From Candidatus Giovannonibacteria bacterium RIFCSPLOWO2_02_FULL_45_28 (lineage in GTDB: Bacteria; Patescibacteriota; Minisyncoccia; UBA11713; 2-01-FULL-45-33): a stretch of 34,301 nucleotides of DNA. The first letter of the stretch is position 1. Every line of letters begins with the position of its first letter. Below, in pieces: positions 14,701 through 21,109 of this stretch. The stretch spans positions 1 through 34,301 of the forward strand of contig MFIM01000012.1 in the NCBI GenBank assembly GCA_001780725.1, in the 5' to 3' direction. Both the position numbers and the translations under genes were made by a program. A model generated the notes under the pieces. That model worked only from the letters and a program-made list of their open reading frames with translations, searched no databases and had not been told where the DNA came from.

Positions 14701-14964
14701 TTCAAATTAAATAAACCTCCGAGCACCGTAGCGGTTCCCGTCCTTATTACGCAAACCAGAAGAATCATAACAAAAAACGGGGACGCGATGATGTTCGTTA
14801 AACTTCAGGACATGACCGACGAAATAGAGGCGGTCGTTTTCCCCGGCGCACTACGGGACTACGGCGAGCATATTTTGGAAGGAAACTGCATTATAATCCG
14901 CGGCCGCTACTCCTTCCGCAACGATTCTCCGTCAATAATCGCCGAGGAGATTAGGAAGATATGA
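11746..14964 (+). CDS. dnaE: DNA polymerase III alpha subunit
   Basis: The replicative polymerase, 1072 aa, slightly shorter than typical DnaE (about 1160). The N-terminal PHP domain shows [15 protein letters not shown] (residues 3-17) and [13 protein letters not shown]. The palm has the catalytic acid motif [13 protein letters not shown] (D395, D397, D399), with [13 protein letters not shown] before it. The fingers follow, including [13 protein letters not shown] and [27 protein letters not shown]. A helix-hairpin-helix region and an OB-fold ([26 protein letters not shown]) close the protein. Within the region before [12 protein letters not shown] an in-frame GNPPPAGGR is encoded by the 16-bp palindrome at 14211-14226. 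The start has a -10 nine nt upstream and no ribosome site. Confidence 0.98.
   Translation: [1072 protein letters not shown]
14211..14226. repeat. 16-bp palindrome inside dnaE
   Basis: TCCGCCAGCTGGCGGA, a perfect palindrome, encodes PPAGG in frame. An identical copy is at 31707-31722 (rRNA terminator) and a one-base variant at 33152-33167 (23S intron). Confidence 0.85.
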
Positions 14965-14973
14965 ACTGAATAA

Positions 14974-15390
14974 TTAGCGGCTTACCAAATAAGTTTTAAT
15001 AAACTTTTGAATCGCCAAAAGAGTTTCGGCTTTGAGTTTGGAGTTGCTTGCCGCAACCCATTTGGCAAAGTTGTAAAGCTCTTGGTTATCTACTTTCAGC
15101 CACTTTTTGTTTTTATATAAAAAATAAAAAAGCGCAGTCATGGCAATGCGCTTATTGCCGTTTTGGAACGGGTGATTTTTAATCATTAAATAAAACAACG
15201 CCGATGCGCGCGGAATAAGCCCTTTGTAAAGATTTTTGCCGCCGAAAGTATGAAATAGCGCGGCCAAGCAGCTTTCTAAAACATTCGGAAATCGCGAGCC
15301 GAAATCGGGAATTGGCTCATCCCAACTCAGAAGTTCTTTGGCTAAACTATAAGCAATATATTCAACCTCAACTATTGAGATTGTTTTCAT
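14974..15390 (-). CDS. doc: Doc-type (Fic/DOC) toxin
   Basis: A 138-residue protein of the death-on-curing branch of the Fic family. The active-site loop is HPFQNGNKR (residues 73-81), preceded by ASALFYLMIKN and an N-terminal VEVEYIAYSLAKELL. In phage P1 Doc the enzyme phosphorylates EF-Tu; whether this homologue does so is inferred. Its start codon overlaps the stop of the upstream antitoxin by 4 nt, the usual toxin-antitoxin layout. It lies tail-to-tail with dnaE with only 9 nt between the stops. Confidence 0.9.
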   Translation of the reverse strand: MKTISIVEVEYIAYSLAKELLSWDEPIPDFGSRFPNVLESCLAALFHTFGGKNLYKGLIPRASALFYLMIKNHPFQNGNKRIAMTALFYFLYKNKKWLKVDNQELYNFAKWVAASNSKLKAETLLAIQKFIKTYLVSR

Positions 15391-15641
15391 TCTTGGCCGA
15401 GTAATTTTAATGTTTCGCCGTATTCTCGGACAACCCGCTTTACCGCGGAGGCAATTTCCCTCTTTTTATCTTCAGTCAATACTTTTCCTAAAATAACCGG
15501 CAAATCTTTTCTGTGTACAACGAAATTGCGGCCGGCTCTAACCGCCTTTATTTCTCCGGATTTAATCTTCTTAAACACCGCAACCCGGCTGATTCCCAAT
15601 ATCTTAGCCACTTCGCTTGTAGAAAACAGCTCTTTTGTCAT
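15387..15641 (-). CDS. Antitoxin with excisionase-type HTH
   Basis: An 84-residue protein with an N-terminal MerR/excisionase-like helix-turn-helix (LFSTSEVAKILGISRVAVFKKIKSGEIKAVRAGRNFVVHRKDL, residues 5-48) and a charged helical C-terminus likely to cover the toxin. In the DOC family, the antitoxin both neutralises the toxin and represses the operon. The promoter region has three GTTAAC sites, good candidates for its operator. The -10 TATCAT lies 8 nt before the ATG. Confidence 0.85.
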   Translation of the reverse strand: MTKELFSTSEVAKILGISRVAVFKKIKSGEIKAVRAGRNFVVHRKDLPVILGKVLTEDKKREIASAVKRVVREYGETLKLLGQE

Positions 15642-15649
15642 ATAGAATA

Positions 15650-15678
15650 ATGATAATCCCTGTTAACTGATGTGTCAA
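15650..15678 (-). promoter_or_regulatory. Toxin-antitoxin promoter
   Basis: -35 TTGACA (15673-15678), 17-nt spacer, -10 TATCAT (15650-15655). The start codon at 15641 follows the -10 by 8 nt. Confidence 0.75.
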
Positions 15679-15696
15679 TTGTTAACAAATGTTAAC
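15662..15696. promoter_or_regulatory. Triple GTTAAC operator candidate
   Basis: The 6-bp palindrome GTTAAC occurs at 15662, 15681 and 15691, flanking and overlapping the -35 region. Starts are 19 and 10 nt apart, close to two and one helical turns, which fits cooperative binding of the antitoxin. Confidence 0.6.
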
Positions 15697-15704
15697 TAAA
15701 ATAT

Positions 15705-15735
15705 AAAAAACGGGCTTACTTTTGCCCGTCTTTTT
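15705..15735 (-). terminator. Rho-independent terminator
   Basis: Stem ACGGGC/GCCCGT with 8-nt loop, followed by TTTTTT on the minus strand; overlaps the end of the 15716-16021 gene. Confidence 0.75.
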
Positions 15736-16021
15736 TAGAAACGTCTATTTTTGAATATGGTTTATAAAAGCCATTAAAACTACAGCCATCGCCGTGAAAT
15801 CCACCGCTTAAATCGCTGCCGCATTCCAAACAGGCGTTGTTGGCCGTATCCAAAACTGACTTTGAAATTTCCTTCGCTACCACAAATGAGTAGCGAAATC
15901 CCATGTTTTCTTTATGCCACTTTTCGGCTTTCTCGCTTGCTTCCCCGTCGCTCTGCGCCTTAATTCGCTCAACATAAACATCAGGATATTTACTTGAAGT
16001 AGCAATAGCCCAATAAACCAT
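15716..16021 (-). CDS. Hypothetical protein with Cys cluster
   Basis: A 101-residue protein. The N-terminal half (MVYWAIATSSKYPDVYVERIKAQSDGEASEKAEKW) looks like a small alpha/beta domain with a periodic SDGEASEKAEKW helix. CLECGSDLSGGFHGDGC (about residues 64-80) contains three cysteines and a histidine, possibly a metal site. It has a strong AAAGGAG ribosome site, a candidate promoter (TTGACT, 17 nt, TAATTT) and a terminator. A copy of the ArsR-associated palindrome lies 97 nt upstream. Function unknown. Confidence 0.7.
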   Translation of the reverse strand: MVYWAIATSSKYPDVYVERIKAQSDGEASEKAEKWHKENMGFRYSFVVAKEISKSVLDTANNACLECGSDLSGGFHGDGCSFNGFYKPYSKIDVSKKDGQK

Positions 16022-16117
16022 TGATTCTCCTTTCTATCCTATCTGAAAATTAGCAAGTACTCTTTGTAAAGTCAACGGTGCTCGCTCTATTCTACAATTC
16101 GCGCGAATCGGGGAATC

Positions 16118-16153
16118 AAACATTCCGACATTCTTGAGAATGTTGGAATGTTT
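16118..16153. repeat. Palindrome copy 3 (ACATTCCGACATTCT family)
   Basis: 17-nt arms with one G-T mismatch around TG; inverted relative to the copies at 2565 and 2884. It sits between a terminator (16165-16181) and the 15716-16021 gene, so it could be another binding site for the ArsR-like protein, or just a dispersed repeat. Confidence 0.8.
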
Positions 16154-16164
16154 TGGAAGTGAAA

Positions 16165-16181
16165 AGCCCGCGGGGCGGGCT
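16165..16181 (-). terminator. Terminator of the 16190-16618 gene
   Basis: 7-bp stem AGCCCGC/GCGGGCT with loop GGG; on the minus strand it is followed by TTTTCA. Confidence 0.75.
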
Positions 16182-16189
16182 CGTGATTC

Positions 16190-16618
16190 TTACATTCTTA
16201 GGGATTTGCTGATTGTCCGGCACCAATCGCATTTGCAAACTATGCGCTCGGAAATAATTCTTGCAACCTCGCGCGCGTCCAAAATCTGTTCGGTTGTAAA
16301 ACGGCTTAAAATTTTTTCTTTCACGATTTCTGTTGCGTCTTGAGTTATGCCAAACGCGTGAAATTCCCCGTCTTGCTTTATCATTCTGGAAAGCGACAGC
16401 CATCTAAACGCCTCGTCCAGCTTCTCCGACCAGACTTGCGGCCAGCGCGTATCAAAGCCGTCAAATTCTCTAAGGATAGGGTGATAAGCTCTCAACTCTC
16501 CAAATAATGTATGAACTTTTTCGCGGCCGGCAATTCTTGCAAAATCCGGCACTAAAGCCAAGATAGCCGCGAGTAATTCTGATGTGGTTATTTTTTCACC
16601 AAACTTATCAGTAAGCAT
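16190..16618 (-). CDS. Hypothetical protein, helical
   Basis: A 142-residue, mostly alpha-helical protein. SELLAAILALVPDFARIAGREKVHTLFGEL at the N-terminus and KLDEAFRWLSLSRMIKQDGEFHAFGIT (about residues 68-94) resemble small regulatory proteins with a winged-helix-like middle, as in short phage- or antitoxin-like proteins, but no family is recognised. The C-terminus has CKCDWC, a possible metal site. A TGC-extended TATCAT lies about 22 nt before the ATG, so this gene has a short leader. A terminator follows. Confidence 0.65.
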   Translation of the reverse strand: MLTDKFGEKITTSELLAAILALVPDFARIAGREKVHTLFGELRAYHPILREFDGFDTRWPQVWSEKLDEAFRWLSLSRMIKQDGEFHAFGITQDATEIVKEKILSRFTTEQILDAREVARIISERIVCKCDWCRTISKSLRM

Positions 16619-16752
16619 AGCGCCATATTTCCTGCCAGAAATGATAGCAAATTCTTATTAAAAACTCAACAATCGCAACAACATTGCGCATGTTAATCTG
16701 CCATCTCCCTTATCACCAAGGAAATTGGTGGGGGTTAAATTTATATAAAAAT

Positions 16753-17715
16753 TTATTTTATGAAAAAATCGTCGTAGGGAATATTTGGCACCAAGCCAAA
16801 TTCTATGGCTTTTTTGATTGCCATCTTATGGACTTCCGGATCCCAAGAATCCGGTATAACCCGCTTAACGTCATTTTTGGCGACCTCCAGTCCTTTTTCT
16901 GTTTTTATGCCAAGCATATCTTTGTAATCAGCAACTATTTCCGGGTGCTCAAAAACATATTTTTCCGCCTCTAAAAACACCCTGCTGACTTTTTTGAAAG
17001 TTTCCGGATGGGCGTCTATCCAACTTTTATGCGCAGACATCATTGCAAATGACATACGCGATCCGGTCGTGTTCCGCCATCTTGATTCCAGATCAAGCAC
17101 TGTTCTTACTTTGCCTTCCGCGATAAGATCGGCGCCGCCGAAAGGCACAGAGAGAACTGCGTCCACTTCTTTTTTAAAAAACGATGCTAAATTGTCAGGA
17201 ATAGAACCGAACGTTAATCTGTAGTCCTTTTCCAAATTAAATCCGGCGACTTTCATTGCCAACGCCAAGCTTTTGTACGCAGCTGATACTTTCGGCCTAA
17301 TTGCCACTCGCGCGCCCTTGAGATTGTCCAAACTCTGGTAATGCGAATTTGCGTCAACAATAAAGTCCAGGCTTCCCCAAATGAGAGGCGCGAAAGCCAC
17401 AAGGTCGTGCCCCTTGGAATTTACCTCAACCAATGAAAGCGTTGGAATACTGCCCACTTCCACGCCACCGACTTTTTCGGAAATGACTCTTACTGTTTCC
17501 CCGGGAGCCGTATAGCTGAATTCAATATTTAAGCCGTTTTTTTTATCAAAACTCTTGTCTTTTATAACCCTGGTGATTAATTTATCCACAGGCGCATCCG
17601 CAGACGACACTTTTAACGGCTCTATCACAACTTCGCTCTTGTAATTGCGATAAAAATAAAAACCTATAGCTATGGCTAATAATAGAACAATCCCAACCTT
17701 ATATAAATTTTTCAT
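16753..17715 (-). CDS. NMT1/SsuA-like periplasmic substrate-binding protein
   Basis: A 320-residue protein with an N-terminal membrane anchor (residues 5-24, no lipobox cysteine) and a type II binding-protein fold. Features are APVDKLITRVIKDKSFDKKNGLNIEF, GGVEVGSIPTLSLVEVNSKG, the hinge-like SLDNLKGARVAIRPKVSAAYKSLALAMKVAG and KKEVDAVLSVPFGGADLIAEGKV. This family binds nitrate, sulfonates or thiamine precursors. No permease or ATPase gene is next to it, so it is an orphan here; the ligand is unknown. The ATG at 17715 is chosen because TATAAT (17724-17729) covers the three extra upstream codons. Confidence 0.88.
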   Translation of the reverse strand: MKNLYKVGIVLLLAIAIGFYFYRNYKSEVVIEPLKVSSADAPVDKLITRVIKDKSFDKKNGLNIEFSYTAPGETVRVISEKVGGVEVGSIPTLSLVEVNSKGHDLVAFAPLIWGSLDFIVDANSHYQSLDNLKGARVAIRPKVSAAYKSLALAMKVAGFNLEKDYRLTFGSIPDNLASFFKKEVDAVLSVPFGGADLIAEGKVRTVLDLESRWRNTTGSRMSFAMMSAHKSWIDAHPETFKKVSRVFLEAEKYVFEHPEIVADYKDMLGIKTEKGLEVAKNDVKRVIPDSWDPEVHKMAIKKAIEFGLVPNIPYDDFFIK

Positions 17716-17723
17716 ATAAATCA

Positions 17724-17729
17724 ATTATA
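17724..17729 (-). promoter_or_regulatory. Perfect -10 box
   Basis: TATAAT, 8 nt before the ATG of the substrate-binding protein gene; a leaderless or nearly leaderless mRNA is expected. Confidence 0.55.
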
Positions 17730-17766
17730 GCACCGAAATCCTCTTTCTGTAAAACCCAAAAAGTGC

Positions 17767-17772
17767 TAGCAT
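17767..17772 (+). promoter_or_regulatory. thrS extended -10
   Basis: TAGCAT with TGC upstream, 6 nt before the thrS ATG. The same TGCTAGCAT precedes miaA. Confidence 0.55.
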
Positions 17773-17778
17773 AAAACC

Positions 17779-18978
17779 ATGCCTGAAAGCAAGAAACACA
17801 GAGACCATCGCGAGTTGGGACAGGAAATGGACCTTTTTTCATTTCATGAAATCGCACCGGGGGCGCCTTTTTGGCATCCCAAGGGAATGATAATTTTCAG
17901 GGAACTTGAGAAAAAAGCGCGCGAGATAAACGACCGCGAAGGATACGATGAAATTTCCACGCCGATAATGGTAAAAAGGGAAGTTTTTGAGAAATCAGGC
18001 CATTGGGAGCATTACCGCAACAATATGTTTTGGTTTAAAAATCCCGTGGATGAAAACGAAACGCTTGCCATAAAACCGATGAATTGTCCCGAATCAACTT
18101 ATATTTATAATTCAAAAATCAGAAGCTACCGCGATCTGCCTTTGCGCCTAGCAGAAATCGGTAGACTGCACAGAAACGAACTTTCTGGAACTTTGGGCGG
18201 GATGTTTAGGGTGCGGCAAATCACGATGGACGATGCGCACATTTACGTGCGCCAAGATCAGGCTGAAACGGAAATTTTAAAGGTGATACAAACAATCAGC
18301 GAATTTTACAAAAGTCTTGGCTTTGAAACAGAGTATTATCTGGCTACCCGCCCGGACAAGGCGCTGGGCGAACAAAAAGAATGGGAACTTGCGGAAAAAG
18401 CGCTTGAGAACGGGCTTGGGCGGTCTAAAATAAAATATAAGCTTGCCAGGGGCGAGGGCGCTTTTTACGGGCCAAAAATTGAAGCACATATCAAAGACAG
18501 CCAGGGGCGGGATTGGCAATTGGGAACAGCCCAGCTGGATTTGGTCATGCTGCCTGACAAATTTGATTTAGCGTACACGGATGAAGCCGGTAAAAAACAA
18601 AAACCGTGGGTAATACACCGCGCGATTTTCGGTTCTTTTGAAAGATTTATCGGGATTTTACTGGAACATTTTGACGGGGCTCTCCCTTTTTGGCTCTCGC
18701 CAGTACAAGTAGCGGTTCTTACAATAAACGAAAAAGTTTTGGGCTACGCTCAAAACGTAACCGCAGAGCTTCAAGGTAAAAATATTAGAACCGAATTAGA
18801 TTCTAGAAATGAAACAATCGCCAAAAAAATCCGCGAGGCGGAAATCCAGCACGTTCCGTACATTTTAGTGGTAGGCGAAAAAGAAATGAAAGAAAATAAA
18901 GTTGCCGTGCGCGAACGCGGCAAGGGAGATATTGGGATAATGAATATTGACGAGCTTATTAAAAAGGTTTTAAGCTAA
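17779..18978 (+). CDS. thrS: Threonyl-tRNA synthetase, minimal form
   Basis: Charges tRNA-Thr with threonine. The 399 residues contain only the class II catalytic core and anticodon-binding domain. The core shows PGAPFWHPKG, the zinc Cys in IKPMNCPE, motif 2 (RLAEIGRLHRNELSGTLGGMFRVRQITMDDAHIY, with zinc His) and motif 3 (VIHRAIFGSFERFIGILLEHF, with zinc His). The anticodon-binding domain starts at LPFWLSPVQVAVLTI. The TGS and second-additional editing domains of standard ThrRS (about 640 aa) are missing, so Ser-tRNA-Thr could not be edited in cis. The -10 box is 6 nt upstream and there is no ribosome site. Confidence 0.96.
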   Translation: MPESKKHRDHRELGQEMDLFSFHEIAPGAPFWHPKGMIIFRELEKKAREINDREGYDEISTPIMVKREVFEKSGHWEHYRNNMFWFKNPVDENETLAIKPMNCPESTYIYNSKIRSYRDLPLRLAEIGRLHRNELSGTLGGMFRVRQITMDDAHIYVRQDQAETEILKVIQTISEFYKSLGFETEYYLATRPDKALGEQKEWELAEKALENGLGRSKIKYKLARGEGAFYGPKIEAHIKDSQGRDWQLGTAQLDLVMLPDKFDLAYTDEAGKKQKPWVIHRAIFGSFERFIGILLEHFDGALPFWLSPVQVAVLTINEKVLGYAQNVTAELQGKNIRTELDSRNETIAKKIREAEIQHVPYILVVGEKEMKENKVAVRERGKGDIGIMNIDELIKKVLS

Positions 18979-18998
18979 AGTTAGATTTAGAGAAGTTT

Positions 18999-19529
18999 GT
19001 GGCAAAATCCATAGGGCTCCGCGTCACAGTGGTTATTTTGAGCACCCTCCGCCAAGAAACAAGGTCAGATGAGATTGCATATCAAAACAAAAATCTGATT
19101 ACTGTGCATGAAATCTTGAGGCATTTTGCGATCAACAAGCCTCAAGGTAACAATAAAATTTGGATAAAACGCGCCGACCCGGGCACTTTTCGGGAAACGC
19201 CCTACGAAATGGGTTCGCAGCTCCCGTGGGAATCTTTCAATAACTGCACAATGGTGCTTGCGCCAACACTTGCAAAGGCGATGGCGGCTTTAAATCCGCA
19301 AGCAAAAACGGCCATTGATTCAGATGCGGCGTATCAAAAAAAATTAGAAGAACAGGTAGAGCTTTGGCGGGAAAAGAAAGAACTAAAAGAAAAACGCGGC
19401 CAGCGCCTCCCCCGCTCAATTGAACTCAAACGGCAAAAATTGTTGGTAATTAGAAAAAGGAAACGCAAAGCCAGAATTGAAATTTTAAAAAAAGAAAACG
19501 AAAACAAAGAAAAACCCCCCGCCTCTTAA
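18999..19529 (+). CDS. Hypothetical basic coiled-coil protein
   Basis: A 176-residue protein. The first 100 residues look folded (LITVHEILRHFAINKPQGNNKIWIKR, then PWESFNNCTMVLAPTLAKAM). The C-terminal third is a very basic, charged helix (EEQVELWREKKELKEKRGQRLPRSIELKRQK to the end), probably a coiled coil or nucleic-acid-binding tail. The GTG start at 18999 lies 20 nt after thrS, so it may be cotranscribed. A terminator overlaps the stop. No family recognised. Confidence 0.6.
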   Translation: MAKSIGLRVTVVILSTLRQETRSDEIAYQNKNLITVHEILRHFAINKPQGNNKIWIKRADPGTFRETPYEMGSQLPWESFNNCTMVLAPTLAKAMAALNPQAKTAIDSDAAYQKKLEEQVELWREKKELKEKRGQRLPRSIELKRQKLLVIRKRKRKARIEILKKENENKEKPPAS

Positions 19530-19539
19530 CGGGGGTTTT
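19511..19539 (+). terminator. Rho-independent terminator
   Basis: 9-bp stem AAAACCCCC/GGGGGTTTT overlapping the stop codon of the preceding gene. Confidence 0.75.
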
Positions 19540-19552
19540 GATTTACTATTAT

Positions 19553-19972
19553 TCAAATAGACACACTTTTCTTGTCATTCATCGCATGCAAAGCGTGTCT
19601 TGCCCAATTAGCGTATTGCCACAACGTCATCGGTCTAAGCAAATCCGCCCTAAAGCTAACATCAATCATACAATCTCCACCGGTTTCATAAAGCCCGTCA
19701 GGAAGCATAAGCACATAAATAAGATCTTTATCTCCTTCTCTTGGTGCATGCACCAAGATGCCGGTGAGCAAAACTTCATGAAAAACAGAGCCGTGTTGAA
19801 CAGAAAAGGTCATTTTTGGAAAATTATCCTCAAACAGCTCTTTGGCAACACTAACAAGAAGTGCTTTAATTACTTGTCCTTTTTCGCCTTCAATATCGTG
19901 AAACGCAGCGAAAGCCCGCTCCACAGACGGCACATACCTGTTAGATAAAGCTTCACTCTCTAAATCGCCCAT
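19553..19972 (-). CDS. Hypothetical protein, 139 aa
   Basis: A soluble protein. The start is set at the ATG at 19972 because GGAGG lies 6 nt before it; a frame-extending ATG at 19984 contains that ribosome site. The N-terminus is acidic and helical (VERAFAAFHDIEGEKGQVIKALLVSVAKELFEDNF). The middle is strand-rich (KMTFSVQHGSVFHEVLLTGILVHAPREGDKDLIYVLMLPDG), and the C-terminus is helical. TATACA lies about 20 nt upstream as a possible -10. Function unknown. Confidence 0.65.
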   Translation of the reverse strand: MGDLESEALSNRYVPSVERAFAAFHDIEGEKGQVIKALLVSVAKELFEDNFPKMTFSVQHGSVFHEVLLTGILVHAPREGDKDLIYVLMLPDGLYETGGDCMIDVSFRADLLRPMTLWQYANWARHALHAMNDKKSVSI

Positions 19973-20012
19973 ATCAACCTCCATTTTCTTGTATAAATTT
20001 CTTCCGTAATGC

Positions 20013-20018
20013 TAGCAT
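20013..20018 (+). promoter_or_regulatory. miaA extended -10
   Basis: TAGCAT with TGC upstream, 6 nt before the miaA ATG. Confidence 0.55.
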
Positions 20019-20024
20019 TTGGCT

Positions 20025-21092
20025 ATGAAAGAGTCAAGGATTATTGTGATTGTCGGGCCGAACGCGAGCGGGAAATCAGAATTGGGAGTGAAATTGGCCA
20101 AGAAATTAAACGGCGAGATTATCTCCGCCGATTCGCGGCAAGTGTATAAAAAATTGGATGTTGGAAGTGGGAAAGTTAGAGGTAGATGGAAAAAAGGAGT
20201 TTTCATTTATAAAAACGTCACCCATCGTTGCATAGACATTGCCGATCCGAAAAAAGTTTTTACCGCGCTGGATTTTAGAAAATGCGCAGAGAAAGCTATT
20301 GCGGATCTTTTAAGCCGCGGGAAAACGCCAATTATAGTAGGCGGCGCTGGTTTTTATATTGACGCAGCGCTTGGACGCATAAAATTAGGCGGAGTTCCGC
20401 CGGACCCAGTGCTCCGCAAAAAACTTGCCGACTATTCAACCACTCAACTACTCAACTATTTAACTGAATTAGATCCCGCGCGCGCCAAATCAATAGAACA
20501 AAAAAATCCGCGGCGGCTGATTCGGGCAATTGAAATAGCGTCAGCAAAGCATGACTCTTCTCCAAAAAAGCGCTGCGGTGTTGATTTTGCTAGCAGAGGA
20601 GAAACTAATGACCCTCTGAACGGGTTTTTCGCCCTTTTTGGCACGGTCCCCAAGCGTAGCGAGGGGCAAAAAGGTGCGAAACCCTCGGAGCCCCGCGCTG
20701 GCGGAGCGAGAATGAGTGAAGAGGGTGCATTAGTTTCTCCTAAAAACATTCTCTGGTTAGGCATCAAACGCATGCCGGAAGAGCTTAAAAAACGCATTCG
20801 TACGCGTTTAATCAAACGCCTTCTCGGAATTATTCGCGAAGTAAAGAAGCTCCGCCGAAGCGGAGTTTCTTGGAAAAGGCTCTATGATTTTGGGCTGGAA
20901 TACAGATACATATCGCTATATCTGCGCGGCAGGTTGGACTATAAACTAATGGCTACTCAACTACAAACTGCCACATGGCACTATGCAAAACGCCAGATGA
21001 CATACTTCAAAAAAAACAAGGAGATCCGCTGGATTTCCGCAAACAAAGAAGCACTCCGAAGAGTGCCAATATCAATCAAGGACGGGAAATAA
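20025..21092 (+). CDS. miaA: tRNA dimethylallyltransferase with in-frame repeat insertion
   Basis: Adds the isopentenyl group to A37 of tRNAs reading UNN codons. Walker A IVGPNASGKSELG (residues 8-20), DSRQVYKKLDVGSGKV (about 37-52), IIVGGAGFYIDAAL, and the C-terminal KRQMTYFKKNKEIRWI are typical. The protein is 355 aa against about 300-310 normally. The extra 45-50 residues (NDPLNGFFALFGTVPKRSEG to about SEEGALVSPKN) are encoded by a 145-nt palindromic element between the RAIEIA and LWLGIKR regions. A short tandem repeat encodes STTQLLNYL. The start is the ATG at 20025; a TTG two codons earlier overlaps the promoter. No ribosome site is present. Confidence 0.95.
   Translation: MKESRIIVIVGPNASGKSELGVKLAKKLNGEIISADSRQVYKKLDVGSGKVRGRWKKGVFIYKNVTHRCIDIADPKKVFTALDFRKCAEKAIADLLSRGKTPIIVGGAGFYIDAALGRIKLGGVPPDPVLRKKLADYSTTQLLNYLTELDPARAKSIEQKNPRRLIRAIEIASAKHDSSPKKRCGVDFASRGETNDPLNGFFALFGTVPKRSEGQKGAKPSEPRAGGARMSEEGALVSPKNILWLGIKRMPEELKKRIRTRLIKRLLGIIREVKKLRRSGVSWKRLYDFGLEYRYISLYLRGRLDYKLMATQLQTATWHYAKRQMTYFKKNKEIRWISANKEALRRVPISIKDGK
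20597..20741. repeat. 145-nt palindromic element inserted in miaA
   Basis: Outer arms AGGAGAAACTAATG/CATTAGTTTCTCCT extend into ACCCTC/GAGGGT with one bulged base. Inside, GGGTTT/AAACCC and CTTTTTG/CAAAAAG form a second level of pairing. The reading frame stays open across it. Confidence 0.85.
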
Positions 21093-21109
21093 CCCCGTAT
21101 TTACTTTTA

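Noticed and set aside
16717-16733. CACCAA/TTGGTG hairpin after the binding-protein gene as a terminator
   Set aside because: The stem is short and has no T-run on either strand.
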